A DNA stretch of 64,000 nt from Streptomyces pactum (GCF_016031615.1 NZ_JACYXC010000001.1:2418001-2482000); one strand, 5' to 3'. Counted from the first letter of the stretch, positions 42,360 to 53,975 are shown. Program-made: numbers and translations. Notes: generated by a model not told the origin, from the letters alone.

Positions 42360-44003
42360 ATGGAGCAGGCACCGGTGCTGAAAAGCGGCGCCGATCCGGC
42401 GTCCGACGCGTGGCGCGCCAACGAGAGCGCGCACCGCGAGCTGGCGGCGCGGCTGCGCGAGAAGCTCGCGGTGGCGCGGCTGGGCGGTGGTGAGAAGGCG
42501 CGGGCGCGGCACACCGCCCGCGGCAAGCTGCTGCCGCGCGACCGGGTGGACACGCTGCTGGACCCGGGGTCGCCGTTCCTGGAGCTGGCGCCCCTGGCGG
42601 CGGACGGGATGTACGGGGGGCAGGCCCCGGCGGCCGGGGTGATCGCCGGCATCGGGCGGGTGTCCGGGCGTGAGGTGGTCGTGGTCGCCAACGACGCCAC
42701 CGTCAAGGGCGGCACCTACTACCCGATGACGGTCAAGAAGCACCTGCGCGCGCAGGAGGTGGCCCTGGAGAACCGCCTGCCGTGCGTCTACCTGGTGGAC
42801 TCCGGCGGCGCCTTCCTGCCCATGCAGGACGAGGTCTTCCCCGACCGCGAGCACTTCGGCCGCATCTTCTACAACCAGGCGCGGATGTCCGGCGCCGGCA
42901 TCCCGCAGGTGGCGGCGGTGCTCGGGTCCTGCACCGCGGGCGGCGCGTACGTCCCCGCGATGAGCGACGAGGCGGTGATCGTGCGCGAGCAGGGCACGAT
43001 CTTCCTCGGCGGCCCGCCGCTGGTGAAGGCGGCCACCGGTGAGGTGGTCACCGCCGAGGAACTGGGCGGCGGCGAGGTGCACTCCAAGGTCTCCGGGGTG
43101 ACCGACCACCTCGCCGAGGACGACGCGCACGCGCTGCGGATCGTCCGGTCCATCGTCTCCACCCTGCCCGCCTCGCCCGCGCAGCGCGGGGAGCTGCCGT
43201 GGCGGGTGACCGCCACCGAGGAGCCCGCGGTCGATCCGGCCGGGCTGTACGGCGCGGTCCCGGTGGACTCGCGCACGCCCTACGACGTCCGCGAGGTCAT
43301 CGCCCGGCTGGTGGACGGCTCGCGGTTCGCCGAGTTCAAGGCCGAGTTCGGGACCACGCTGGTGACCGGCTTCGCCCGGATCCACGGCCACCCGGTGGGC
43401 ATCGTCGCCAACAACGGCATCCTGTTCTCCGAGTCCGCCCAGAAGGGCGCCCACTTCATCGAGCTGTGCGACCAGCGCGGCATCCCGCTGCTGTTCCTCC
43501 AGAACATCTCGGGCTTCATGGTGGGCCGGAGCTACGAGGCGGGCGGCATCGCCAAGCACGGCGCCAAGATGGTCACGGCGGTGGCCTGCACCCGGGTGCC
43601 CAAGCTGACGGTGGTCATCGGCGGATCGTACGGCGCCGGCAACTACTCGATGTGCGGCCGCGCGTACTCGCCGCGGTTCATGTGGATGTGGCCCAACGCC
43701 AAGATCTCGGTGATGGGCGGCGAGCAGGCCGCCTCGGTCCTGGCCACCGTCAAGCGCGACCAGCTGGAGGCGCGTGGCGAGGAGTGGAGCGAGGAGGCCG
43801 AGGCCGAGTTCCGGGCCCCCATCCGCGAGCAGTACGAGACCCAGGGCAGCGCCTACTACGCCACCGCGCGGCTGTGGGACGACGGTGTGATCGACCCGCT
43901 GGAGACCCGCACGGTGCTGGGGCTGGCGCTCACCGCCTGCGCCAACGCACCGCTGCCCGAGAAGGACCCCGCGGCGCCCGGCTACGGCGTCTTCCGGATG
44001 TGA
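42360..44003 (+). CDS. Acyl-CoA carboxylase beta (carboxyltransferase) subunit, methylcrotonyl-CoA type
   Basis: Transfers CO2 from carboxybiotin to an acyl-CoA; the context suggests 3-methylcrotonyl-CoA in leucine breakdown. The 547 residues contain both crotonase-like halves: CVYLVDSGGAFLPMQDEVFPD, GSCTAGGAYVPAMSDE and the oxyanion GG pair in the N-half, then GIVANNGILFSESAQKGAHFIELC, LFLQNISGFMVGRSYEAGGI and VVIGGSYGAGNYSMCGRAY in the C-half. The GSYGAGNY segment is typical of methylcrotonyl- and geranyl-CoA carboxylases. It is first of four genes, with the alpha subunit, HMG-CoA lyase and acyl-CoA dehydrogenase following closely. A TetR dyad lies upstream. Confidence 0.92.
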   Translation: MEQAPVLKSGADPASDAWRANESAHRELAARLREKLAVARLGGGEKARARHTARGKLLPRDRVDTLLDPGSPFLELAPLAADGMYGGQAPAAGVIAGIGRVSGREVVVVANDATVKGGTYYPMTVKKHLRAQEVALENRLPCVYLVDSGGAFLPMQDEVFPDREHFGRIFYNQARMSGAGIPQVAAVLGSCTAGGAYVPAMSDEAVIVREQGTIFLGGPPLVKAATGEVVTAEELGGGEVHSKVSGVTDHLAEDDAHALRIVRSIVSTLPASPAQRGELPWRVTATEEPAVDPAGLYGAVPVDSRTPYDVREVIARLVDGSRFAEFKAEFGTTLVTGFARIHGHPVGIVANNGILFSESAQKGAHFIELCDQRGIPLLFLQNISGFMVGRSYEAGGIAKHGAKMVTAVACTRVPKLTVVIGGSYGAGNYSMCGRAYSPRFMWMWPNAKISVMGGEQAASVLATVKRDQLEARGEEWSEEAEAEFRAPIREQYETQGSAYYATARLWDDGVIDPLETRTVLGLALTACANAPLPEKDPAAPGYGVFRM

Positions 44004-44019
44004 CGAGGGGATGCAGACG

Positions 44020-46331
<2,312 letters not shown>

Positions 46332-46332
<1 letters not shown>

Positions 46333-47276
46333 TGTCCCTGCCCGACGGACTGCCGATGGCCGTGCCGGCAGCCGGCCTGCCGGCCCGCGTCACCATCCAC
46401 GAGGTGGGCCCCCGGGACGGCCTGCAGAACGAGAAGACCGTGGTGCCGGTGGAGGTGAAGGCGGAGTTCATCCGCCGCCTCGCCGACGCCGGGCTGCGGA
46501 CCGTGGAGGCGACCAGCTTCGTCCGCCCCGAGTGGGTGCCCCAGCTCGCCGACGCCGAACAGCTCGTACCGCTGCTGGACGGGGTGGACGCCGACCTCCC
46601 GGTGCTGGTGCCCAACGAGCGGGGCCTGGACCGGGCGATCGCCCTGGGCGTCCGCCGGATCGCGGTGTTCGGCAGCGCCACCGAGACCTTCGCCCGCCGG
46701 AACCTCAACCGCACCGTGGACGAGTCGCTGGAGATGTTCCGCCCGGTGGTCGCCCGGGCCCGGGAGACCGGGATGCGGGTGCGCGGCTATCTGTCCATGT
46801 GCTTCGGCGACCCCTGGGAGGGCCCGGTCCCCCTGGACCAGGTCGCCTCGGTCGCCGTGCGGCTGATGGAGCTGGGCTGTGACGAGCTGAGCCTGGGCGA
46901 CACCATCGGCGTCGCCACCCCCGGCCATGTGCGGGCACTCCTCGGCCGCCTCACGGAGCGCGGCGTGGGGGTGGACCGGGTCGCGGTGCATTTCCACGAC
47001 ACCTACGGCCAGGCGCTGGCCAACACCCTCGCCGCGCTGGAGCACGGCGTCACCACCGTGGACGCCTCCGCGGGCGGCCTCGGCGGTTGTCCCTACGCCA
47101 AGAGCGCCACCGGAAACCTCGCCACCGAGGACCTGGTGTGGATGCTCGACGGCCTCGGCATCGAGACCGGGGTCGATCTCGGCCGCCTCACCGCCACCAG
47201 CGTGTGGATGGCCGACCACCTGGGCCGACCCAGCCCCTCGCGGACCGTCCGTGCACTCTCCCAGAAGGAGTCCTGA
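46332..47276 (+). CDS. Hydroxymethylglutaryl-CoA lyase
   Basis: Splits HMG-CoA to acetoacetate and acetyl-CoA, the last step of leucine degradation. The 314-residue TIM barrel has the catalytic Arg and metal Asp in EVGPRDGLQNE, the metal His pair in VHFHDTYGQAL, and the signature GGLGGCPYAKSATGN with the active-site Cys. ATG 46332 overlaps the upstream TGA by one base (TGATG), so it is coupled to the carboxylase alpha subunit. Together with that enzyme, this strongly supports a leucine/isovalerate role for the operon. Confidence 0.94.
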
Positions 47277-47279
47277 GCC

Positions 47280-48434
47280 ATGTCGCTGGACCACCGGCTC
47301 TCCGCCGAACACGAAGAACTGCGCCGTACCGTCGAGGCGTTCGCGCACGATGTCATCGCGCCCAAGATCGGTGACTTCTACGAGCGGCACGAGTTCCCGT
47401 ACGAGATCGTCCGGGAGATGGGCCGGATGGGCCTGTTCGGCCTGCCGTTCCCCGAGGAGTACGGCGGGATGGGCGGCGACTACCTCGCCCTCGGCATCGC
47501 CCTGGAGGAGCTGGCCCGGGTGGACTCCTCGGTGGCGATCACCCTGGAGGCCGGGGTCTCGCTCGGCGCCATGCCGATCTACCGGTTCGGCACCGAGGAG
47601 CAGAAGCGGGAGTGGCTGCCGCGGCTGTGCTCCGGCGAGATCCTGGGCGCCTTCGGCCTGACCGAACCCGACTGCGGGTCGGACGCGGGCGGCACCAAGA
47701 CCACCGCGGTGCGGGACGGCGACGAGTGGGTGATCAACGGCAGCAAGTGCTTCATCACCAACTCCGGCACCGACATCACCGCGCTGGTCACGGTCACCGC
47801 GGTCACCGGCCGCAAGGACGACGGCTCCCCGCTGATCTCCTCCATCATCGTCCCCTCCGGCACCCCCGGCTTCAGCGTCGCCGCTCCGTACTCCAAGGTC
47901 GGGTGGAACGCCTCCGACACCCGGGAGCTGTCCTTCTCCGACTGCCGCGTGCCGGTCACCAACCTGGTCGGTGAGGAGGGCCGGGGGTACGCGCAGTTCC
48001 TGCGCATACTCGACGAGGGCCGGGTGGCGATCTCCGCCCTGGCCACCGGACTGGCCCAGGGCTGTGTGGACGAGTCCGTGAAGTACGCCAAGGAGCGGCA
48101 CGCCTTCGGCCGGCCCATCGGCGCCAACCAGGCCATCCAGTTCAAGCTCGCGGACATGGAGATGCGGGCCCACACCGCTCGGCTGGCCTGGCGGGACGCC
48201 GCTTCCCGGCTGGTCAGCGGCGAGCCGTTCAAGAAGGAGGCGGCGCTCGCCAAGCTCTACTCCTCCACGATCGCGGTGGACAACGCCCGCGAGGCCACCC
48301 AGATCCACGGCGGGTACGGCTTCATGAACGAGTACCCGGTGGCCCGCATGTGGCGGGACTCCAAGATCCTGGAGATCGGCGAGGGCACCAGCGAGGTGCA
48401 GCGGATGCTCATCGCCCGCGAGCTGGGGCTCTGA
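47280..48434 (+). CDS. Acyl-CoA dehydrogenase, isovaleryl/branched-chain type
   Basis: FAD-dependent dehydrogenase of 384 residues, last in the operon. Flavin and substrate motifs are FGLTEPDCGSDAGGTKT, KCFITNSGTDITAL, EGRVAISALATGLAQGCVDES, QIHGGYGFMNEYPVARMWRD and EGTSEVQRMLIARELGL. It differs clearly from the dehydrogenase at 39938. From memory, the S. coelicolor homologue at this place (acdH) acts on branched-chain acyl-CoA. It starts 3 bases after the HMG-CoA lyase stop with AGAAGGAG upstream. Oxidation of isovaleryl-CoA would feed the carboxylase encoded by the first two genes. Confidence 0.92.
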   Translation: MSLDHRLSAEHEELRRTVEAFAHDVIAPKIGDFYERHEFPYEIVREMGRMGLFGLPFPEEYGGMGGDYLALGIALEELARVDSSVAITLEAGVSLGAMPIYRFGTEEQKREWLPRLCSGEILGAFGLTEPDCGSDAGGTKTTAVRDGDEWVINGSKCFITNSGTDITALVTVTAVTGRKDDGSPLISSIIVPSGTPGFSVAAPYSKVGWNASDTRELSFSDCRVPVTNLVGEEGRGYAQFLRILDEGRVAISALATGLAQGCVDESVKYAKERHAFGRPIGANQAIQFKLADMEMRAHTARLAWRDAASRLVSGEPFKKEAALAKLYSSTIAVDNAREATQIHGGYGFMNEYPVARMWRDSKILEIGEGTSEVQRMLIARELGL

Positions 48435-48440
48435 GGGGCC

Positions 48441-48479
48441 GTCCCGTTCCCGGGCCGGTGACGGCCCCGGGAACGGGAC
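48441..48479 (+). terminator. Strong hairpin after the acyl-CoA operon
   Basis: GTCCCGTTCCCGGG (48441-48454) pairs perfectly over 14 bp with 48466-48479 around an 11-base loop, 7 bases past the stop codon. Confidence 0.92.
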
Positions 48480-48589
48480 GGAGTACACCCCCCTGCTCCC
48501 GGACCACCCGGGGGCGGGGCGGCCGCACCCGGCCACCCCGCCGCAGTCGGCGAACCCCGGTCCGGGCACTCCCGGCCCCGCGGCCCACA

Positions 48590-48711
48590 GCCCGCAGCCG
48601 ACCGCCGGCGGTCCGCGAGCGGCGGCCGACGGTCGGCAGTCGCCGGTCAGCGATCGGCGGTCGGCGGTCAGCGAGCGGCGGGGAGGCAGTCGCCGGTCGG
48701 CGGCGGGGCGG
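48590..48711. repeat. Degenerate CGGTCGGCGGTCAGCGA repeats
   Basis: Words CGGTCGGC, GCAGTCGCCGGTC and GGTCAGCG recur 3-5 times each between the operon terminator and the hexosaminidase stop codon. No gene. Confidence 0.75.
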
Positions 48712-50184
48712 TCAGCGTTCGGCCCAGGGCACCTGCGGGGAGCGGTAGTAGTCGATGCCCAGTGCGGACCAGCGCGGGCCCTGGGCCCCGAGGCGTACCC
48801 GGTACGCGTCCCAGTCGTGCCGGGCGGCGGGCGACCACCCGAGTTCGGCGATGCCCGCGAGCCGGGGGAAGGCCAGGTACTCGATCTGGTCGCTGGTCGA
48901 GATGGTCTCCGACCACAGGGGTGCCTCCACCCCGAGCACCGCCGAGGCGGGGGCGTCCCGGAGGTAGTTGCCGGGGTCCCAGTCGTAGGACTGCTTCACC
49001 TCGACCAGGCCGGCCCACTCCAGCCCGATGGGGGTGTCCTTGGTGTACTTCATATCCAGGTAGGAGCGGTTGGCGGGCGACAGGATGATCTTGGTGCCGG
49101 CCTTGGCGGCGTCGGCCACCTCCTTCTCCCGTCCGGTCAGCCCCCAGTACTGGGCGACGGCGCCCTTGGCGGGCCGGGCGGCGGTCAGCTGGTGCCAGCC
49201 GATCACCGTCTTGCCGTACCGGGCGACGGTCGCCTGGGCCCGGTCCATGAAGGCCACGTAGTCCTCGTGACTGGTGGAGTGCGCCTCGTCGCCGCCGATG
49301 TGCAGATAGGGGCCGGGGGTGAGCGCGGCGACCTCCCGGAGCACGTCGTCCACGAAGTCGTACGTCACCTCCTTGGGGACGCACAGCGAACTGAAGCCGA
49401 CCTGGGTCCCGGTGTAGAGGGGCGGGGCGACGCCGTCGCAGTTGAGTTCGGCGTAGGAGGCGAGAGCCGCGTTGGTGTGGCCGGGCAGGTCGATCTCCGG
49501 CACCACCGTCAGATGGCGGCTCGCCGCGTACCGGACGATCTCCCGGTAGTCGTCCTTGGTGTAGTGGCCGCCGGGTCCGCCGCCGACCTGGGTGCTGCCG
49601 CCGTAGGTGGCCAGCCGGGGCCAGGAGTCGATGGCGATCCGCCAGCCCTGGTCGTCGGAGAGGTGCAGATGGAGCTTGTTGATCTTGTACAGGGCCAGCT
49701 GGTCGATATACCGCTTGACCTGGTCCACGGTGAAGAAGTGCCGGGCCACGTCGAGCATCGCGCCCCGGTAGGCGTAGCGCGGCACATCGGTGATGGTGCC
49801 GCCCGGCAGCTGCCACGGCCCCGCCTGGCGGGTGCGTGACTCGACCGAGGCGGGCAGCAGCTGCCGTACCGTCTGCACCCCGTGGAAGAGTCCGGCCGGG
49901 GTGCGGGCGGTGAGGGTGGCCGACCGGGCCCGGGTCTCCAGCCGGTACCCCTCGGCGCCCAGTTCCCGGGCCTGGCGGCCGGTGACCAGGCGCAGCCGGA
50001 TGCCGTCGGGGCCCTCGGCCGTGGTGACCGGCAGCCGCAGGCCGGTGGAGGGGCGGAGCAGATCGGCGAGCTGGTCGCCGACCCGGCGGGCGGCGGCCGA
50101 GTCGCGCGGCACCCTGATCCGGGTGGCTCCGGTGAGGGTGTAGGGGCTGCCGCCGCGGGTGACGGACGCGGGGGCGGGCACCAC
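48712..50184 (-). CDS. Beta-N-acetylhexosaminidase, GH20, secretion signal interrupted
   Basis: Releases terminal GlcNAc from chitin oligosaccharides or glycans. The catalytic barrel is complete: YRGAMLDVARHFF, LHLHLSDDQGWRIAIDSWP, VVPEIDLPGHTNAAL, and YLHIGGDEAHSTS with the Asp-Glu acid/base pair, then VIGWHQL and LGVEAPLWSETI. As it stands the first in-frame start is GTG 50184, which gives a protein without a signal peptide. In the same frame upstream lies a typical signal sequence and an ATG at 50388 with a good ribosome site, but they are cut off by a TGA at 50334-50332. If that stop is real, the enzyme is cytoplasmic or not made. The catalytic part looks intact. Confidence 0.9.
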   Translation of the reverse strand: MVPAPASVTRGGSPYTLTGATRIRVPRDSAAARRVGDQLADLLRPSTGLRLPVTTAEGPDGIRLRLVTGRQARELGAEGYRLETRARSATLTARTPAGLFHGVQTVRQLLPASVESRTRQAGPWQLPGGTITDVPRYAYRGAMLDVARHFFTVDQVKRYIDQLALYKINKLHLHLSDDQGWRIAIDSWPRLATYGGSTQVGGGPGGHYTKDDYREIVRYAASRHLTVVPEIDLPGHTNAALASYAELNCDGVAPPLYTGTQVGFSSLCVPKEVTYDFVDDVLREVAALTPGPYLHIGGDEAHSTSHEDYVAFMDRAQATVARYGKTVIGWHQLTAARPAKGAVAQYWGLTGREKEVADAAKAGTKIILSPANRSYLDMKYTKDTPIGLEWAGLVEVKQSYDWDPGNYLRDAPASAVLGVEAPLWSETISTSDQIEYLAFPRLAGIAELGWSPAARHDWDAYRVRLGAQGPRWSALGIDYYRSPQVPWAER

Positions 50185-50388
50185 CCGGGCGAGCAGGGTC
50201 CCGCGGCGGGGCCCGGCCCGGCGTGGGCGAGGGGCGGTGGCCGCGGACGTCGCGGGCGCAGCCTCGGCGGCACCCGCGCCGGCGGCGGTGACCGCCAGCA
50301 GCAGGGCCCCGAGCAGCCGGGGGACGCGGGGTCAGCGGGCGCGGGGGAGGGGCGGGTGTGAGGGGTTCGGGGCCGGGCGTCCTGGCAT
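50185..50388 (-). other. Interrupted signal peptide region of the hexosaminidase
   Basis: ATG 50388 is preceded by AAAGGAA and opens 18 codons (MPGRPAPNPSHPPLPRAR), then TGA followed by C. The same frame continues PRVPRLLGALLLAVTAAGAG, a clear hydrophobic core ending in AEAAPA, straight into the enzyme. A CGA or TGG codon in place of TGA would restore one 558-residue secreted protein. UGA-C is a leaky stop context, so low readthrough is conceivable. Confidence 0.75.
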
Positions 50389-50538
50389 GGACGGTTCCTT
50401 TCGAGGACGTCGAGGAACTCCGTGCGGGTAGGGGGTGAAGCACCGACCGCCTCTGGGTACCGTGCGCCGTTCCGGAGGGTCAAGGCGTCTCCCGGCCGTC
50501 CGCCGTACACCCTCCGTACGGCTGCGAGAATTCACCCC

Positions 50539-51471
50539 ATGGCGGAGATCATCCAGAAGGACGGGACGTGGACCTTCGACGGCGATACGGTGCGCATCGT
50601 GCCGGGCCGCGACAAGGGCACCCACCTCGCCCGGCAGGCCCTCGGGGAGCTGGCCGTACCCCTCCGGGCCGTGGCCGGGATCGCCTACGAGCCGGGCCGG
50701 AAGTCGGGCCGGCTGCGGCTGAGGCTGCGCGAGGGCGCCGACCCGCTGATGCTCGCCACCCGCGGGAAGCTGCCGGACGCCGCCGACCCCTACCGGCTGA
50801 GCGTGGAGCCGGACCGGACGGGGGTGGCGGAGTACTTCGTGGACGAGGTGCGGAACGCGCTGCTCCTGGACCAGGTGCCGACGGGCCCGTGTGACCGTTT
50901 CCTGCTGCCCGGTCCAAGCGTGCCGCTGACCGCGTCCGCCGGGGACGGCACCATCTCCTTCGACGGCGACCGGATCCGGCTGGAGTGGAACTGGAAGACC
51001 GAGGAGCCCAAGAAGCTGGCCGGGTCCCGCACCTTCACCGTGGCCGACGTGGAGGCGGTGGAGTGGCTGCCGGCCATGGGGCTGGAGAACGGCTACCTCC
51101 GGTTCACCGTCGCCAAGGCGTCCACCAAGGCGCCGCCCAAGTACGACCCGCACGCCGTCGAGCTGTACGGCTTCCGCAAGGACCCGCTGATGGCCCTGGT
51201 AGCGGCCGCGGTGATCGCCCGGATGCCGCACCCCTCGGCCCCCGCGCCGGCGACCCCCGCCGCCGTCCCCGCGGCCCCGGCGGAGCCGGTCACCCCGGCC
51301 GTCGCCGGCGGTGCCCCGGCCATTGGGGACGCCCCGGGCGGCGCGGCGGGTGCGGATGACCACGACACGCTGCTGCGCCGGCTCCGCGAGCTGGGCGAGC
51401 TGTGGCAGGGCGGCGTCCTGACCGAGGAGGAGTTCACGGCGGCCAAACAGGCGATACTCCGCAGGTTCTAG
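50539..51471 (+). CDS. DUF4429/SHOCT domain protein
   Basis: The 310 residues hold two PH-like DUF4429 repeats, each opening with a FDGD motif (WTFDGDTVRIVPG at ~12 and ISFDGDRIRLEWNW at ~143). A Pro/Ala linker and a C-terminal SHOCT motif (LRELGELWQGGVLTEEEFTAAKQAIL) follow. SHOCT segments are thought to mediate oligomerisation or membrane association, and no enzymatic role is known. ATG 50539 has only a weak ribosome site (GCGAGAA). It is divergent from the hexosaminidase. Confidence 0.9.
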   Translation: MAEIIQKDGTWTFDGDTVRIVPGRDKGTHLARQALGELAVPLRAVAGIAYEPGRKSGRLRLRLREGADPLMLATRGKLPDAADPYRLSVEPDRTGVAEYFVDEVRNALLLDQVPTGPCDRFLLPGPSVPLTASAGDGTISFDGDRIRLEWNWKTEEPKKLAGSRTFTVADVEAVEWLPAMGLENGYLRFTVAKASTKAPPKYDPHAVELYGFRKDPLMALVAAAVIARMPHPSAPAPATPAAVPAAPAEPVTPAVAGGAPAIGDAPGGAAGADDHDTLLRRLRELGELWQGGVLTEEEFTAAKQAILRRF

Positions 51472-51478
51472 CGTCCTC

Positions 51479-51496
51479 CTGCCCGATATCGGGCAG
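51479..51496. terminator. Perfect 18-base palindrome after the DUF4429 gene
   Basis: CTGCCCGAT and its exact complement, 8 bases past the stop codon, followed by AATTCTT. It may be a short terminator or an operator for the promoter that begins 6 bases further on. Confidence 0.55.
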
Positions 51497-51501
51497 AATT
51501 C

Positions 51502-51530
51502 TTGCGAAACTCTCCGCTTCCCCTCAGTAT
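51502..51530 (+). promoter_or_regulatory. Leaderless promoter of the small gene upstream of glmS
   Basis: TTGCGA (51502-51507) and CAGTAT (51525-51530) are 17 bases apart, and the GTG start codon follows 6 bases after the -10 box. Confidence 0.6.
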
Positions 51531-51536
51531 CAACGG

Positions 51537-51818
51537 GTGCTCGAACGCCGTTCATCCTCGCTTCACGAGGATCTCCTGGACCACCTGGTGCGCAGTACGC
51601 CGCTCAACCGCGGCGAGGCGGCCCGGGTGGTGCTGGATGTGCTGGCGTACTTCGACGAGACGACCGAGGAGTTCGTCCGCCGTCGCCACCGCGAACTGCA
51701 GTCCGGGGGCCTCACCAACGCGGACATCTTCGAGCGGATCGCGGCGGAGCTGCCGCACCGCGCGGTGGCACCACCGGAGCTCTCGCTCCGGCAGTTGCGC
51801 CGCATGGTCTACGGCTGA
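51537..51818 (+). CDS. Small helical protein of unknown function
   Basis: Not recognised beyond being a small conserved-looking protein. Its 93 residues are rich in Glu, Arg and Leu and predicted all-helical: LHEDLLDHLVRSTPLNRGEAARVVLDVLAYFD, then EEFVRRRHRELQSGGLTNADIFERIAAELPHRAV and ELSLRQLRRMVYG. Charged helices and a NADIF turn resemble small DNA- or protein-binding modules. GTG 51537 is supported by the promoter just upstream and the absence of a ribosome site (leaderless). glmS follows 342 bases later, and a link to it is only positional. Confidence 0.75.
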   Translation: MLERRSSSLHEDLLDHLVRSTPLNRGEAARVVLDVLAYFDETTEEFVRRRHRELQSGGLTNADIFERIAAELPHRAVAPPELSLRQLRRMVYG

Positions 51819-52160
51819 GCCGCCGGCCGGCCCGGACCCGGCCACGGCCGGACCACGGCCGGCCCGTCGGACCGCCGCTCCGGGACCGGACCTCCGGAGA
51901 CGGACCTCCGGGACCGGACCCCCGGACGGGTACGGCCCGCTCGGCCGGACCGAGTCCGCGGCCGGGAACGGACCGCCGGCCACCAGGGCCGTCCGCCACC
52001 AGGGCCGTCCGCCGCCGGGGTGACCGCTTCGGGGGTGACCGCTTCCGGGGGCGGGCCGCGGGGCCGCTCCGGCGGTCCGCCCACCGGGCGGCCCGGGACG
52101 ACCGGACGGCCTGCGGCACCGGGCACACACAGAGCCATCGATCTGGGAGGGTTGCAACAC
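51819..52160. repeat. Tandem and degenerate repeats before glmS
   Basis: Includes a 16-bp tandem pair GCCACCAGGGCCGTCC (51979-52010), GGGGTGACCGCTTC repeated near 52017-52045, and several GACCGGACCTCCGG copies at 51880-51925. The last 20 bases hold the glmS ribosome site GGGAGG. No gene is seen. Confidence 0.8.
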
Positions 52161-53975
52161 ATGTGCGGGATCGTGGGATACATCGGGAAGCGTGATGTCG
52201 CCCCGCTGCTGCTGGAGGGGCTGCAGCGGCTGGAGTACCGCGGGTACGACTCGGCCGGCATGGCCATCCACGGCAAGTCCGGCGGACTGAAGACCGCCAA
52301 GGCCAAGGGCCGGGTCCGGGAGCTGGAGAGCCGGCTGCCCAAGCGGTTCGCCGGCTCCGTCGGCATCGCGCACACCCGCTGGGCCACCCACGGCGCGCCC
52401 AACGACGTCAACGCCCACCCGCACCTGGACGCCGACGGCAAGGTCGCGGTGGTCCACAACGGCATCATCGACAACGCCTCCGACCTGCGCGCCAAGCTCG
52501 TCGCCGACGGGGTGGAGTTCGTCTCCGACACCGACACCGAGGTGCTCGCCCACCTGATCGGCCGTTCGCAGGCCGAGACGCTGGAGGAGAAGGTCCGCGC
52601 CGCCCTCGCGGTGATCGACGGCACCTACGGCATCGCGGTGCTGCACGCGGACTTCCCGGACCGGATCGTCGTCGCCCGCAACGGCTCGCCGGTGGTGCTG
52701 GGCATCGGTGAGAAGGAGATGTTCGTCGCCTCCGACGTCGCCGCGCTGATCAGCCACACCCGCCAGGTGGTCACCCTCGACGACGGCGAGATGGCCACCC
52801 TCAAGGCGGACGACTTCCGCACCTACACCACCGAGGGCTCCCGCACCTCCGCCACGCCGACCACCGTGGAGTGGGAGGCCGAGTCGTTCGACATGGGCGG
52901 CCACGACACCTACATGCACAAGGAGATCAGCGAGCAGCCGGACGCCGTGGACCGCGTGCTGCGCGGCCGCATCGACGACCGCTTCTCCACCGTCCACCTG
53001 GGCGGGCTGAACCTGGACGCGCGGGAGGCCCGCGGGGTGCGCCGGGTGAAGATCCTGGGCTGCGGCACCTCCTACCACGCCGGCCTGATCGGCGCGCAGC
53101 TGATCGAGGAGCTGGCCCGCATCCCCGCCGACGCCGAGCCGGCCTCGGAGTTCCGCTACCGCAACCCGGTCGTGGACCCCGACACCCTGTACGTCGCCGT
53201 CTCCCAGTCCGGTGAGACCTACGACGTGCTGGCCGCCGTCCAGGAGCTCAAGCGCAAGGGCGCGCGGGTGCTGGGCGTGGTCAACGTGGTCGGGTCCGCG
53301 ATCGCCCGGGAGACCGACGGCGGCGTGTACGTCCACGCCGGCCCCGAGGTGTGCGTGGTGTCCACCAAGTGCTTCACCAACACCGTCGTCGCCTTCGCGC
53401 TGCTCGCCCTCCACCTCGGCCGCATCCGCGACCTGTCGGTCGCCGACGGCAAGCGGCTCATCGCGGGCCTGCGCAAGCTGCCGGGGCAGATCGCCGAGAT
53501 CCTGGAGCGCGAGCCGGAGATCGAGAAGCTGGCGCAGGAGTACGCGCAGGCGCGGAGCATGATGTTCATCGGGCGGGTGCGCGGCTACCCGGTGGCCCTG
53601 GAGGCCTCCCTGAAGCTCAAGGAGATCTCCTACATCCACGCCGAGGCGTACCCCGCCTCCGAGCTCAAGCACGGTCCCCTGGCGCTCATCGAGCCGGCCC
53701 TGCCGACGGTGGCGATCGTCCCCGACGACGACCTGCTGGAGAAGAACCGCGCGGCGCTGGAGGAGATCAAGGCCCGCAGCGGCCCGATCCTGGCGGTCGC
53801 GCACCGGGAGCAGGAGAAGGCGGACCACACCATCGTGGTGCCGAAGAACGAGGTGGAGCTGGACCCGATCCTGATGGGGATTCCGCTGCAGCTCCTCGCC
53901 TACCACACCGCACTGGCGCTGGGCCGGGACATCGACAAGCCGCGCAACCTGGCGAAGTCCGTCACCGTCGAGTGA
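52161..53975 (+). CDS. glmS: Glutamine-fructose-6-phosphate aminotransferase (isomerizing)
   Basis: Makes glucosamine-6-phosphate from fructose-6-phosphate and glutamine for cell-wall precursors. The 604 residues begin MCGIVGYIG, where Cys is the N-terminal nucleophile of the glutaminase domain after Met removal (EYRGYDSAG, THGAPNDVNAHPH, NGIIDN). Two SIS isomerase domains follow (ILGCGTSYHAGLIG, VAVSQSGETYDVLAA, VALEASLKLKEISY), and the C-tail KPRNLAKSVTVE is canonical. Streptomyces usually has two glmS genes; by gene order this looks like the second (near adpA). ATG 52161 has GGGAGG 10 bases upstream. The neighbouring hexosaminidase also concerns amino sugars. Confidence 0.96.
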   Translation: MCGIVGYIGKRDVAPLLLEGLQRLEYRGYDSAGMAIHGKSGGLKTAKAKGRVRELESRLPKRFAGSVGIAHTRWATHGAPNDVNAHPHLDADGKVAVVHNGIIDNASDLRAKLVADGVEFVSDTDTEVLAHLIGRSQAETLEEKVRAALAVIDGTYGIAVLHADFPDRIVVARNGSPVVLGIGEKEMFVASDVAALISHTRQVVTLDDGEMATLKADDFRTYTTEGSRTSATPTTVEWEAESFDMGGHDTYMHKEISEQPDAVDRVLRGRIDDRFSTVHLGGLNLDAREARGVRRVKILGCGTSYHAGLIGAQLIEELARIPADAEPASEFRYRNPVVDPDTLYVAVSQSGETYDVLAAVQELKRKGARVLGVVNVVGSAIARETDGGVYVHAGPEVCVVSTKCFTNTVVAFALLALHLGRIRDLSVADGKRLIAGLRKLPGQIAEILEREPEIEKLAQEYAQARSMMFIGRVRGYPVALEASLKLKEISYIHAEAYPASELKHGPLALIEPALPTVAIVPDDDLLEKNRAALEEIKARSGPILAVAHREQEKADHTIVVPKNEVELDPILMGIPLQLLAYHTALALGRDIDKPRNLAKSVTVE

